A stretch of DNA of 64,000 nt from JAAOIF01 sp965217125. Its GTDB lineage: Bacteria > Pseudomonadota > Gammaproteobacteria > PS1 > Pseudothioglobaceae. Each line of letters begins with the position of its first letter. Positions within the stretch are counted from its first letter, which is position 1. Below the pieces are notes generated by a model. The model saw nothing but the letters and a program-made list of their open reading frames with translations. It ran no database searches and had not been told where the DNA came from. The stretch lies in the NCBI GenBank assembly GCA_965217125.1, contig OZ244244.1:1178001-1242000 (forward strand), in the 5' to 3' direction. This document shows, piece by piece, positions 42,275 to 50,508 of the stretch. The translations under genes were made by a program, and so were the position numbers.

Positions 42275-42730
42275 TTTTTTTATTAATGGAAAATCTCCCA
42301 GAATTTGACCAACATATTTAGGGTTTCCATTTTTTATATAGCCGTTTCTTTCATAAAAACTCTTTGCAGAAAGGCTACTTATTGTTTTAATTTCTTGAAC
42401 ACCTGATAGTAGTGCATAGCTTTCTAATATATTTAACATTTTTTTACCAACACCTTTATAAAGCACTTTAGGGGTGACATAAAGAAGCATAATTTCTTGA
42501 CCTGAAATACATGAAAATCCTACTATATTTTTTTCTTTGGCAATAACACAATAAGTATTTTCAGATTCAATCCATTTTATAATATTGGAGGGTGTTTTGT
42601 TTTTAAGCCATTCAGAGATAATTCTTTTATCATAGTTGTAAAAAGGTGCACATATCTTATTGATTGATTCCATTAATACCGAGCATACCTCTTCTGCATC
42701 TGATGTTATCGCTTCTCTGTAATTTATCAT
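42269..42730 (-). CDS. GNAT-family N-acetyltransferase
   Basis: 153 aa. The N-terminal YREAITSDAEEVCSVLMES, strand pair CVIAKEKNIVGFSCI, acetyl-CoA loop VTPKVLYKGVGKKMLNIL (Q/RxxGxG/A-like) and final SAKSFYERNGY give a complete GNAT fold. It transfers acetyl from acetyl-CoA to an amine; the substrate is unknown. The stop lies in attC-like site 5 and REP sequences are upstream, so it is a likely cassette gene. Confidence 0.85.
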   Translation of the reverse strand: MINYREAITSDAEEVCSVLMESINKICAPFYNYDKRIISEWLKNKTPSNIIKWIESENTYCVIAKEKNIVGFSCISGQEIMLLYVTPKVLYKGVGKKMLNILESYALLSGVQEIKTISSLSAKSFYERNGYIKNGNPKYVGQILGDFPLIKKA

Positions 42731-42754
42731 TTTATTTTGTGCATAATGTTAAAA

Positions 42755-42885
42755 AATCAAAGGGGTCAAATCAAAGGAAATCAAAGGGGTCAAATCAAAA
42801 AATCAAAGGGGTCAGTATCACTTGATTTTATGTATAATAATCAAAGGGGTCAGTATCACTTGATTTTATGTATAATACTACTATT
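42755..42885 (+). repeat. REP sequence cluster (RAYT-associated)
   Basis: Two shortened copies (aatcaaaggggtcaaatc) and two full copies (atcaaaggggtcagtatcac then ttgattttatgtataata) in direct orientation. The short inverted motif ATCAA/TTGAT frames each full copy. The same unit flanks the RAYT gene. Confidence 0.8.
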
Positions 42886-42942
42886 ATACTAAAATTATAA
42901 ATTAAAGTAGCCTGCCCCCATTATATTTTTTACTAATAATTA

Positions 42943-43443
42943 TTAATCATCAGCAAACTCTAGGCGTTCAGTAATTTTTTTAATCGCAACAGTCGCACAA
43001 GCCTCATCTTTATCGCCTCCAGGCGCACCACTTACCCCAACAGCACCAATGAGTGAGCCGCTGGCACGGATGGGTAAACCACCTTGCATCACAATTAACC
43101 CTTCAATATGGTTTAGCTCTTGTTGAATATCAGCTCTCGCTGTTCTAAATGAACCAGAAGCAATACCAGACATAATCACCATATTGGCTTTTCTCTGGGC
43201 AATTTCTATAGTGTATTTTGCTGCCAGATCATCCCGCATCACACTGCGTAAATTACCATGTTTATCTACCACAACTACCGACACATTAAAGCCGTCCTTA
43301 CGACAAGCATCAATACTCATCTTTGCAATATCATTTGCTGCCTCTAATCCAATATTTTTTTGGGTTAAGACGTCTGCCCCAAATATATTTGCACTGAATA
43401 AACAGCTTAATAAGACCGCTGATATTTGTATGATTACTTTCAC
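42943..43443 (-). CDS. Exported GlcG/HbpS-family protein
   Basis: 166 aa. Signal peptide MKVIIQISAVLLSCLFSANIF(G)A, then a full DUF336 domain: VSVVVVDKHGNLRSVMRDD, ARADIQQELNHIEGLIVMQGG and GSLIGAVGVSGAPGGDKDE. Members bind heme or cobalamin, or act as accessory proteins in redox sensing. Here a periplasmic role is likely. The upstream box at 43466-43506 is shared with the cupin gene. REP units lie on both sides. Confidence 0.87.
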   Translation of the reverse strand: MKVIIQISAVLLSCLFSANIFGADVLTQKNIGLEAANDIAKMSIDACRKDGFNVSVVVVDKHGNLRSVMRDDLAAKYTIEIAQRKANMVIMSGIASGSFRTARADIQQELNHIEGLIVMQGGLPIRASGSLIGAVGVSGAPGGDKDEACATVAIKKITERLEFADD

Positions 43444-43465
43444 TATTTACCTCCTTTAAAATTTA

Positions 43466-43506
43466 CCTAACTATTGGTATAAGGCAATATTACCCTATAT
43501 CCTGAA
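43466..43506 (-). promoter_or_regulatory. Conserved upstream box of the HbpS-like gene
   Basis: taactattggtataaggcaa and the next 19 bases (plus-strand reading) match 44825-44865 upstream of the cupin gene almost exactly. A shared promoter or operator, or duplicated DNA. Confidence 0.45.
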
Positions 43507-43535
43507 ATCAAAGGGGTCAGTATCACTTGATTTTA
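43506..43535 (+). repeat. REP unit, direct, upstream of the RAYT gene
   Basis: Full copy of the atcaaaggggtcagtatcac unit followed by ttgatttt, 50 bp before the transposase ATG. Confidence 0.8.
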
Positions 43536-43584
43536 TGTATAATGTATGTATAATACTACTATATATACTAAAATTTAATGAATT

Positions 43585-44301
43585 ATGCCAAGACAACCAA
43601 GACTAATTATTAAAGACCAACCCCATCATATAATTCAAAGAGGCAACAACAAACAAGTTATTTTTATAACAGATGAGGATTATCAATTCTATCTTAAGAC
43701 ATTAAAAGACGCTTGCATAAAATATCACTGTGATATACATGCTTATGTTTTAATGACAAACCATGTACATTTACTAATAACACCTAAAAACAACACCTGC
43801 ATTAGTGCTGTTATGCAGTATGTTGGTAGAACTTATGTTAGATACTTTAATGACCTACATCAAAGAACAGGCACGCTATGGGAAGGTCGCTATAAATCAT
43901 TGGTTATTGATAGTGAAGCTTATTTTCTTACTTGTTGTTGTTATATTGAACAAAACCCATTAAGAGCAGGCATGATTGAAAATATTAATCAATATCTGTG
44001 GTCTAGCTATCATTATCATGCAAAAGCAAGTAATGATAATTTAATACAAGCACATGAATTGTATTTATCACTTGGAAGCAATACTAAAGAACGGTGTATA
44101 AATTATCAAAATATATTTGAACAGTTGATACCAGAGAAAACCGTTAAAATGATAAGGGATTTAACCAACAAAAGCTTTATACTAGGTAATGATAAATTTA
44201 TCACTCATATTGAAGCACAACTTAAACGCAGAATTAAGCCTAAGCCAAGGGGAGGAGATAGAAAATCAGAGAAATTTAAACAACAAAGTAAAATCAAGTG
44301 A
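43585..44301 (+). CDS. REP-associated tyrosine transposase (RAYT, Y1/HUH family)
   Basis: 238 aa. MPRQPRLIIKDQPHHIIQRG and YVLMTNHVHLLITP (HUH motif as HVH, about residue 60) define IS200-like Y1 transposases; the longer C-terminal part and ENPLRAGMI are typical of RAYTs. The catalytic Tyr is probably in the CCCYIEQNP stretch. It is flanked by a direct REP unit upstream and an inverted one that includes its stop codon. RAYTs mobilise REP hairpins as single strands. It appears intact. Confidence 0.9.
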   Translation: MPRQPRLIIKDQPHHIIQRGNNKQVIFITDEDYQFYLKTLKDACIKYHCDIHAYVLMTNHVHLLITPKNNTCISAVMQYVGRTYVRYFNDLHQRTGTLWEGRYKSLVIDSEAYFLTCCCYIEQNPLRAGMIENINQYLWSSYHYHAKASNDNLIQAHELYLSLGSNTKERCINYQNIFEQLIPEKTVKMIRDLTNKSFILGNDKFITHIEAQLKRRIKPKPRGGDRKSEKFKQQSKIK

Positions 44302-44319
44302 TACTGACCCCTTTGATTT
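44291..44319 (-). repeat. REP unit, inverted, at the RAYT 3' end
   Basis: aaatcaagtgatactgaccc and the next nine bases are the reverse complement of the upstream REP; the transposase TGA lies inside it. Confidence 0.8.
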
Positions 44320-44409
44320 AGTTAGTAGTCGTTTAGCTGGTAGGCATAAGAAAAATAATGATAAAAAATGACACTCTAACACTAATTAATGTAGCATACC
44401 CTCTAAAAA

Positions 44410-44454
44410 AATCAAAGGGGTCAGCAAGGGATCGGTTGGAATAATTTGTTAGGT
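44410..44454 (-). other. REP fragment joined to attC-like half site 6
   Basis: atcaaaggggtcag (44410-44424) abuts ggatcggttggaataatttg and the core GTTAGGT (44448-44454). On the minus strand it reads ACCTAACAAATTATTCCAAC, an R''-L'' arm, interrupted by the REP. This suggests REP insertion into a cassette junction. Confidence 0.5.
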
Positions 44455-44479
44455 GTTTTTCTAAAATAAATTACACACT

Positions 44480-44522
44480 GACCCTAATTGTTTTGAAGTC
44501 CGGCTGCATGCGATTGTTATGA
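44480..44522 (-). other. attC-like half site 7, after the cupin gene
   Basis: GTTATGA at 44516-44522 (plus strand) and the arm GGCTGCATGCGATT. The cupin stop codon lies inside the core in the minus reading (TCATAAC). The distal core is degenerate or missing. Confidence 0.45.
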
Positions 44523-44798
44523 GTTTTTTGCTTTATATCCAAAGTATATTATTGCATCCCGTGCACCAATGTTTTTAATGCTGTGTACCGCGCCCGCAGG
44601 TATATGTACTTCGATGTTTCCGTGTTGTATAAACTTTTCGCCATCAATTATGAATTCATACTCTCCCGACTCCATCAATACAAGCTCATCTTGGTCTTCA
44701 TGAAAGGCCTCATCTACTGCATCACCAGCCTTTATAGTTCCAGTGCCAAATGAAAAACCGCGCTCTCTCCAATCCTTTTTTAACTCTTCAATATTCAC
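44517..44798 (-). CDS. Small cupin-domain protein
   Basis: 93 aa single cupin barrel. Motif 1 is FHEDQDELVLMESGEYEFIIDG (His plus acidic residues for metal) and motif 2 HIPAGAVHSIKNIG. Small cupins act as isomerases, dioxygenase-like enzymes or ligand binders; nothing here decides which. The stop overlaps an attC-like core, so it fits a gene cassette. The upstream region shares a 40-bp box with the HbpS-like gene. Confidence 0.82.
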   Translation of the reverse strand: MNIEELKKDWRERGFSFGTGTIKAGDAVDEAFHEDQDELVLMESGEYEFIIDGEKFIQHGNIEVHIPAGAVHSIKNIGARDAIIYFGYKAKNS

Positions 44799-45105
44799 AG
44801 TTCATCTCATTAGTTGGTTAAAACTCATAACTATTAGTATAAGGCAATATTACCCCTATATCCTGTATTTTAACCTAAAAAATATATTTATTTACATAAT
44901 ATTTAAAAAATATTGTAAATGACATAAATATTTATATTACACTAAAAACTGTATAATATATAATGCTTTCACATAACTATTATATATTAACAACCTTATA
45001 ATCAAAGGGGTCAGTATCACTTGATTTCGGCTTATTGCACATCTGTGAAAAATTTAATAAATCGTAGCAATCACTATAAGTATTTTCAGTTTTAAACGCT
45101 TAACC
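44799..45105. other. Gene-free stretch with shared box and REP unit
   Basis: The conserved upstream box is at 44825-44865, a very AT-rich stretch follows (44870-45000), and one REP unit (atcaaaggggtcagtatcac then ttgattt) lies at 45001-45027. No ORF is seen. Confidence 0.7.
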
Positions 45106-45846
45106 TTAAACTTTATTTTCAATATCAATAAACCGATAATCTAACTCAAATTTATCGCTCAGATGTTGGCATAGGGCTTGCACGCCGTAGCGCTCGGTGG
45201 CGTGGTGTCCGGCACAGATAAATGCCATATTATTTTCTTTAGCGATGGCTGGGGTTTGCTCGGATACTTCGCCGCTGATAAAACAATCGGCGGCTATTTT
45301 AATTGCGTGCTCGATGTAGCTTTGTGCGCCGCCGCTGCACCAGGTGATTTTTTTGATGGCTTTGTTATGGTCGCCAAATACCCAAGGTTTGCGATTGAGT
45401 GATTTTTCAATATTCAAACTAAGTGCTGATAATGACAAATCAATCTCGCCTTGCCAAACTAAAGTATCGCCAATCGGGCTTGGATTGTTAATACACAAGC
45501 GTTTTGCTAATTGCATATTGTTACCTACAACAGGATGTGCATCAAGCGGCAAATGATAGGCAAACAGATTGATATTATTATCCAATAAGGCTTTGATACG
45601 ATTTTTTTTGATGCCAGTGATGGTTTGATTTTCCCCTTTCCAAAAAAACCCATGATGAACAAATAAGGCATCAACTTTTTCATCAATGGCACAATCAATT
45701 AAAGCAAGATTAGCACTGACACCAGCCATGATTTTTTTAATATTTTCCTTGCCTTCAATCTGCAAGCCATTTGGGCAATAATCGACAAAATCCGCAATTT
45801 TCAAATACGCATTACAATATTCATTTAAAGTCTGTTGATTAACCAT
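45106..45846 (-). CDS. Nif3-like dinuclear metal-centre protein
   Basis: 246 aa from the ATG at 45846, which overlaps the hisC stop by 8 bp; an in-frame ATG further out (45933) lies deep in hisC. NGLQIEGKENIKKIMAGVSA, LFVHHGFFWKGENQTITG (metal-binding HH) and FICAGHHATERYGVQAL are hallmarks of the YbgI/GTP cyclohydrolase I type 2 family. The biological role is not settled. Last gene of the folB-to-nif3 operon. Confidence 0.9.
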   Translation of the reverse strand: MVNQQTLNEYCNAYLKIADFVDYCPNGLQIEGKENIKKIMAGVSANLALIDCAIDEKVDALFVHHGFFWKGENQTITGIKKNRIKALLDNNINLFAYHLPLDAHPVVGNNMQLAKRLCINNPSPIGDTLVWQGEIDLSLSALSLNIEKSLNRKPWVFGDHNKAIKKITWCSGGAQSYIEHAIKIAADCFISGEVSEQTPAIAKENNMAFICAGHHATERYGVQALCQHLSDKFELDYRFIDIENKV

Positions 45847-46900
45847 AAAAATCCTGCACAATTTTGATAAATTGTTGATTTTCGCTATCGCTACCGATGG
45901 TAACCCGCAGGCAATCGGTGAGTTTTGGCGCATTTGCTAAGTTTTTAATCAACACTCCTTTTGACCTCAAATTTTCAAATAAATCATTGGCATTTGGCGC
46001 TTTAAACAAAATAAAGTTTGCCTGTGAGGGGTAAACTTGTAAGCCGTTAATGCGACTTAATGCTGCTGATAGTTTATCACGCTCAGCAAGAATGATTTTT
46101 GCATTTGCATTAATTTCATTTTTTTGTTGCAATAAAAAATTGCCGCTGATTTGACTCAGGCTGTTAATATTGTAAGGCAACCTGAGTTTATCCAACTCAA
46201 ATACGGTGTTTTTATCCCCAATCAACAAGCCTAAACGCAGCCCGGCAAAACCGATTTTTGATACCGTTCTGAGTAATACTAAATTCCGATATTTTTTAAT
46301 ATCATGCAAAAAACTGTCATTCGCATACGCATAATATGCCTCGTCCAGCACCACCATCGCCGTGCTTGTGCTGATGATTTTCTCAATCGCACTTCGCTCA
46401 AATGTATTGCCAGTTGGATTATTTGGATAAGCGATAAAAATCAGTTTAGGCTTGTGCTGCTCGATCGCTTTTAGCGTTGCTGATAAATCAATCTCAAAAT
46501 CAGCAGTTAAATCAACCCCCTGATAATTCAAATGGGTAAATTTTGCAATCATCTCATACATCACAAAACTCGGCTCAACACTTAAAATCGTCTCACCAGC
46601 CTCACAGCCCAAAGCTAATAATTGAATCAGCTCATCAGAACCATTGCCCAGCAACACCCCAAACTCAGCAGGAATGTCCATCAATTCACATAGTGTTTGT
46701 TTTAATGCCTTAGCACTCGGCTGTGGATAACAATTAAGCTGTGCATCTGCTAAATACGCCAAATACTGCTTGCTTAATTCATCTGCCAGCACAAATGGCG
46801 ATTCCATCGCATCAAGTTTAATCATATCAGCTGCATCAGGCACTTGATAGGCATTGATTGAGCGAATATCAGCGCGTAGCCAATTTTTAATAAAACTCAT
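45839..46900 (-). CDS. hisC: Histidinol-phosphate aminotransferase
   Basis: 353 aa fold-type I PLP enzyme. LDAMESPFVLADEL replaces the N-terminal LNANENP-like segment; LGNGSDELIQLL, FIAYPNNPTGNTF, LDEAYYAYA and the PLP lysine in RTVSKIGFAGLRLG are present. It makes histidinol phosphate in histidine synthesis. The start overlaps thiD by 4 bp and the end overlaps nif3. It is separated from other his genes. Confidence 0.94.
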   Translation of the reverse strand: MSFIKNWLRADIRSINAYQVPDAADMIKLDAMESPFVLADELSKQYLAYLADAQLNCYPQPSAKALKQTLCELMDIPAEFGVLLGNGSDELIQLLALGCEAGETILSVEPSFVMYEMIAKFTHLNYQGVDLTADFEIDLSATLKAIEQHKPKLIFIAYPNNPTGNTFERSAIEKIISTSTAMVVLDEAYYAYANDSFLHDIKKYRNLVLLRTVSKIGFAGLRLGLLIGDKNTVFELDKLRLPYNINSLSQISGNFLLQQKNEINANAKIILAERDKLSAALSRINGLQVYPSQANFILFKAPNANDLFENLRSKGVLIKNLANAPKLTDCLRVTIGSDSENQQFIKIVQDFYG

Positions 46901-47679
46901 AATGATTTGCGATTAAGATAACGATTAGGATGATATTGCATTTTACCTATACTGTTTGCATTTAACAAAGTTTGATAAGTATAGTCAAGTGCGCGCCCGC
47001 AAGCAATATCAACCGCTAAGCCTAAAGCCAACAGCGCCGCAATAGCACTTGCCAGCGTGCAACCAGAACCATGATAATTGCCGGGTAATTTTTTGTAATA
47101 AAAGCATTTGACAATCTTTTTGTGATGGTAAAGACGGTGTTCAATCTGTGCTTCGCAGCTGTCTGTAGCAGTCAGTAAAACCCATTCACAATTCAATTTC
47201 CCAATTGCTAATTGCTCATTATGCTCGCCAGAAAGTGCTTGTAATTCAGCGTTATTTGGGGTAATAATTTTTACTAATGGCAATAGTTGTTGTTTTAAAG
47301 CATCAATCAAGTGTGCGTCTAAAAAGCCCTTGCCCGTGCTGGCACATACAATAGGGTCAAGCACTATGGTTTTGCCTTGCGTTAAATCGGCAATAGTTTG
47401 AATTTGTTTGCTGGATGATAACAAGCCAATTTTTACCACTGCAAACTCAATGTCATCTTGCAGATGGTTAAATTGCTGAGCAATTAGTTGTGCATCAACG
47501 CTTTGAGTAGCTACAACTGATTGGGTATTTTGCACCGTGAGTGTTGTGATAATCGGCAGTGCTGTAACTCTAAATTGCTTGAGTGTTTCAATATCGGCAC
47601 TAATACCAGCAGCGCCAGAAGGGTCAAGCCCAGATAGAACTAAAACAGCTTCATTTTCCAACTTTGCTTTCTTTTTCAA
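46897..47679 (-). CDS. thiD: Hydroxymethylpyrimidine / phosphomethylpyrimidine kinase
   Basis: 260 aa. It phosphorylates HMP and HMP-P for thiamine. VLVLSGLDPSGAAGISADIETL at the N-terminus, VVKIGLLSS, VLDPIVCASTGKGFLD and HGSGCTLASAIAALLALG (ribokinase-like anion hole) are all present. The annotated start is TTG at 47679, overlapping dsbA by 29 bp; a second TTG at 47661 would cut the overlap to 11 bp. Confidence 0.93.
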   Translation of the reverse strand: MKKKAKLENEAVLVLSGLDPSGAAGISADIETLKQFRVTALPIITTLTVQNTQSVVATQSVDAQLIAQQFNHLQDDIEFAVVKIGLLSSSKQIQTIADLTQGKTIVLDPIVCASTGKGFLDAHLIDALKQQLLPLVKIITPNNAELQALSGEHNEQLAIGKLNCEWVLLTATDSCEAQIEHRLYHHKKIVKCFYYKKLPGNYHGSGCTLASAIAALLALGLAVDIACGRALDYTYQTLLNANSIGKMQYHPNRYLNRKSL

Positions 47680-48295
47680 TTAAATAATCAATCACTTTGA
47701 ATAATCGCGCCTGACCACCTGCCTGCTTGGCATCAACCCAATATTTGCCATTCACTATAAAGGTAGGCACGCCACTGATTTTGTATTTTGTGGTATTGAC
47801 TTTTGATTGATTGACCTTGACGCGCACCGAAAATGATTTGAATGCATCATTTGCGCGTTTCTCATCAACTCCATTATCCACCAGCCAATCAACAAAATCT
47901 GCTTGGTCTAAAAACTGGGTTTTATGCACATGAATGGCGTCGAATAAAGCATCATGCAATCTATCCACCTCGCCTAACCCTTCTAACACATAATAAAATA
48001 TTGCCCCATTCACCCAGCGCTCAGAAAGTACCGCAGGTTGGTGCACAAATTCTGCTGTATTGGGGATTTTTTTTAACCAATTTTTAACCAAAGGTCCGAT
48101 TCTGAAACAATGCGGGCAGTAATACCAAAATAATTCTCTTACTTCAACTTTATCGCCAGTAGTGGTTTTAACTGGTTTATCAAGCACAACATAATCAATC
48201 TCAGCTGTATAATCATCCGCTTGTGCGCCAGCGCAAAGTGCAATGAATAGGGTAAATAGTGTGTGTTTTATGGTGTTTTTTATAGTTTTTTTCAT
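47651..48295 (-). CDS. dsbA: Thiol:disulfide interchange protein DsbA
   Basis: 214 aa. Signal peptide to about residue 27 (LFIALCAGAQA), then a thioredoxin fold with CPHC in FWYYCPHCFRIGP and the cis-Pro loop ISGVPTFIVNG. It introduces disulfides in the periplasm, reoxidised by DsbB. The start overlaps folK as ATGA. Confidence 0.94.
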   Translation of the reverse strand: MKKTIKNTIKHTLFTLFIALCAGAQADDYTAEIDYVVLDKPVKTTTGDKVEVRELFWYYCPHCFRIGPLVKNWLKKIPNTAEFVHQPAVLSERWVNGAIFYYVLEGLGEVDRLHDALFDAIHVHKTQFLDQADFVDWLVDNGVDEKRANDAFKSFSVRVKVNQSKVNTTKYKISGVPTFIVNGKYWVDAKQAGGQARLFKVIDYLIEKESKVGK

Positions 48296-48795
48296 GGTTT
48301 TTTCCTTATTAGAATATCAATATTATACGATTTTAATGTGGGCATTGTTGCAAATAACTGCTGGTAAGTTTTACGCTCAATTGGATGAACACCTGTTGGA
48401 TTTAACTGCAATAATGGTGCTAATACAAAGTTATATTTCAAAATATCGTCTCTGGGTAAGTTGTGTTTCTCATCAATAACATCATTATACAGCACTAAAT
48501 CCAAGTCAATTTGCCTTGATGAAAATTTAGCTTGCGTTCTATCTCTGCCTTGATTATTCTCAATCGTGTGTAGCAAACTAAACACATCGGCAATATCCAA
48601 ATCTGTGGTTGCATTGACCCCCATATTGTAAAAATCTGCGCCCTTAAACCCAGCGGCTGCACTTTCAAAAATATCAGAACATACAACATCAAAAAAGTTA
48701 AGCCTTAAGGCCTCAAGCGCACGCGTTATGTTTTCTTGGCGGTTTTGATTAGAGCCAATATTAATATGAATTTTAGCCATGTCGCTGTCGTTCAA
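48292..48795 (-). CDS. folK: HPPK, 2-amino-4-hydroxy-6-hydroxymethyldihydropteridine pyrophosphokinase
   Basis: 167 aa. INIGSNQNRQENITRALEAL (N-terminal GSN), the GADFYNMGVNATTDL loop, RDRTQAKFSSRQIDLDLVLYND and LPRDDILKYNFVLAPL are the family blocks; the two aspartates in DLDLVLY bind Mg2+. Folate pathway enzyme directly following FolB in the pathway and in the operon (23-bp overlap). Confidence 0.95.
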   Translation of the reverse strand: MNDSDMAKIHINIGSNQNRQENITRALEALRLNFFDVVCSDIFESAAAGFKGADFYNMGVNATTDLDIADVFSLLHTIENNQGRDRTQAKFSSRQIDLDLVLYNDVIDEKHNLPRDDILKYNFVLAPLLQLNPTGVHPIERKTYQQLFATMPTLKSYNIDILIRKKP

Positions 48796-49129
48796 TAATC
48801 ACCCCTACGCCTTGTGCGCCGGTTACCACCTCGCCTTTATTGAGTGTTAGTTTTACTTTTTCAACAGCAAACTCATGCAAAATAATCTCGGTAATTTTTT
48901 GTGCAAGTGTTTCTACTAACTGAAATTCACTGCTCTTGACAAAATCAATCAAGCGTTTTGATACTGCCTTGTAATCTAGCGTTTGAGTAATATTATCCGT
49001 TTCACTGGCAGCTTTAATATCAGCTGACATTTCAATATCAAGCACAATATCTTGGCGAATTTCCCTTTCCCAATCAAAAATACCAATCACGGTATCAATT
49101 TTTAACCCTTGTATAAAGACAATATCCAT
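48773..49129 (-). CDS. folB: Dihydroneopterin aldolase
   Basis: 118 aa. MDIVFIQGLKIDTVIGIFDWEREI, the TLDYKAVSKRLIDFVKSSEF helix and the C-terminal VKLTLNKGEVVTGAQGVGVI complete the tunnel fold. It produces 6-hydroxymethyl-dihydropterin, the FolK substrate. First gene of the operon; divergent from plsY. Confidence 0.95.
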   Translation of the reverse strand: MDIVFIQGLKIDTVIGIFDWEREIRQDIVLDIEMSADIKAASETDNITQTLDYKAVSKRLIDFVKSSEFQLVETLAQKITEIILHEFAVEKVKLTLNKGEVVTGAQGVGVIIERQRHG

Positions 49130-49172
49130 ATTTAAATCACAAAATTTTAGTATTTTAAATTAAAATAACACT

Positions 49173-49748
49173 ATGTTAGCTATTGTATTACTTTTTTCCT
49201 ACTTAATTGGTTCAATTTCAGTAGCCATTATTGTTTGTAGAATTTTCAAACTGCCTGACCCTAGAACTCAAGGCTCTAACAACCCTGGTGCTACCAATGT
49301 GCTTAGAATTGGCAGTAAAAAAACCGCTGCAATTACGCTAATTGGTGATGCACTTAAAGGGATTGTACCAGTTTTGCTCGGGCAATATTTACAGTTAGAT
49401 ATGTTATCGATGACATTTATTGCACTGAGTGCGTTTTTAGGGCATGTATATCCAATTTTTTTTGGTTTTAAAGGCGGCAAAGGAGTGGCAACCTTTTTGG
49501 GCGCGCTATTTGCACTCAACTATTGGGCTGGGCTGGCTTTTGCACTGACTTGGCTATTCATGGCCAAAGTGCTAAAAATATCCTCGCTCTGCGCTTTAAT
49601 TGCCACCTTATTAACACCATTTTATTTTTATTTTACTAACTATCAACTAAGTGCCACCTACATTATTAGCTTGATTTGCTTATGGATTATCTACAACCAT
49701 CGAGACAATATCAAAAGAATATTGTCGGCTAAAGAAGGCAAAATATAG
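49173..49748 (+). CDS. plsY: Glycerol-3-phosphate acyltransferase PlsY
   Basis: 191 aa membrane protein, about five helices. The conserved loops are SYLIGSISVAIIVCRIF, DPRTQGSNNPGATNVLRIG, GHVYPIFFGFKGGKGVATFLG and YNHRDNIKRIL. It uses acyl-phosphate to acylate glycerol-3-phosphate, the first step in phospholipid synthesis. Divergent from folB, the usual gammaproteobacterial neighbour. Confidence 0.96.
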   Translation: MLAIVLLFSYLIGSISVAIIVCRIFKLPDPRTQGSNNPGATNVLRIGSKKTAAITLIGDALKGIVPVLLGQYLQLDMLSMTFIALSAFLGHVYPIFFGFKGGKGVATFLGALFALNYWAGLAFALTWLFMAKVLKISSLCALIATLLTPFYFYFTNYQLSATYIISLICLWIIYNHRDNIKRILSAKEGKI

Positions 49749-49751
49749 TGT

Positions 49752-50507
49752 TTATTTAATATTTACTCCTTTTTTAAGCAGGTAAAAAGAGCCCGCTATT
49801 AACATCAAAACCATAATAATCAACACCGATATTGATACCAGAAAATCAGAGTTACTAATGCCTAAAAACCCTAATCTAAAAGCATCTACCATATAATAAA
49901 TCGGATTAAATTTAGAAACACCCTGCCAAAATTGCGGCAAAATATCAATACTATAAAACATACCTCCCAAGTAAATCATCGGCATCAAAATAAAAGTCGG
50001 CACAATTGATATATCGTCAAATGACTTGGCAAATATCGCATTGATAAACCCAGCCAAAGAAAACAAGATTGAGGTTAATAAAAATGTGATTGCGATAATA
50101 AAAATATTATCTATCTGCAACTCAACAAAAAATGAAATGGCAATTGACACCCCCGCACCTACAACAAAACCACGCGCCACACCGCCAGAAACATAACCAA
50201 ATAAAATCACCCAATGCGGCACCGGGGCAACTAACAACTCCTCAATGCTGTGATTAAACTTTGACATAAAAAACGAAGTAACAGTATTGGCGTATGAGTT
50301 TTGAATAACGGTCATTAAAATAATACCGGGAATAATAAAATGCAAATAGCTCACGCCTTGCATATCGCCAATACGCTCGCCAATTAGCCCGCCAAAAATC
50401 AGTAAATATAGCGATGTGGTGATAATAGGCGGGAAAATAGTCTGCACCCAAATACGAGAAAACCGTAAAATTTCTTTAATAACAATGGTTTTATAAGCAA
50501 TCCACAT
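49752..50507 (-). CDS. yadH: ABC-2 type exporter permease
   Basis: 251 aa with six membrane helices. The N-terminal KEILRFSRIWVQTIFPPIIT, ABC-2 signature PVPHWVILFGYVSGGVARG and FNPIYYMVDAFRLGFLGI match YadH-like permeases. It pairs with the ATPase gene starting 1 bp upstream. Substrate unknown. Confidence 0.9.
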   Translation of the reverse strand: MWIAYKTIVIKEILRFSRIWVQTIFPPIITTSLYLLIFGGLIGERIGDMQGVSYLHFIIPGIILMTVIQNSYANTVTSFFMSKFNHSIEELLVAPVPHWVILFGYVSGGVARGFVVGAGVSIAISFFVELQIDNIFIIAITFLLTSILFSLAGFINAIFAKSFDDISIVPTFILMPMIYLGGMFYSIDILPQFWQGVSKFNPIYYMVDAFRLGFLGISNSDFLVSISVLIIMVLMLIAGSFYLLKKGVNIK

Positions 50508-50508
50508 A

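Noticed and set aside
44189..44371. 60-aa ORF across the RAYT 3' end
   Set aside because: It overlaps the transposase in another frame and runs through a REP unit.
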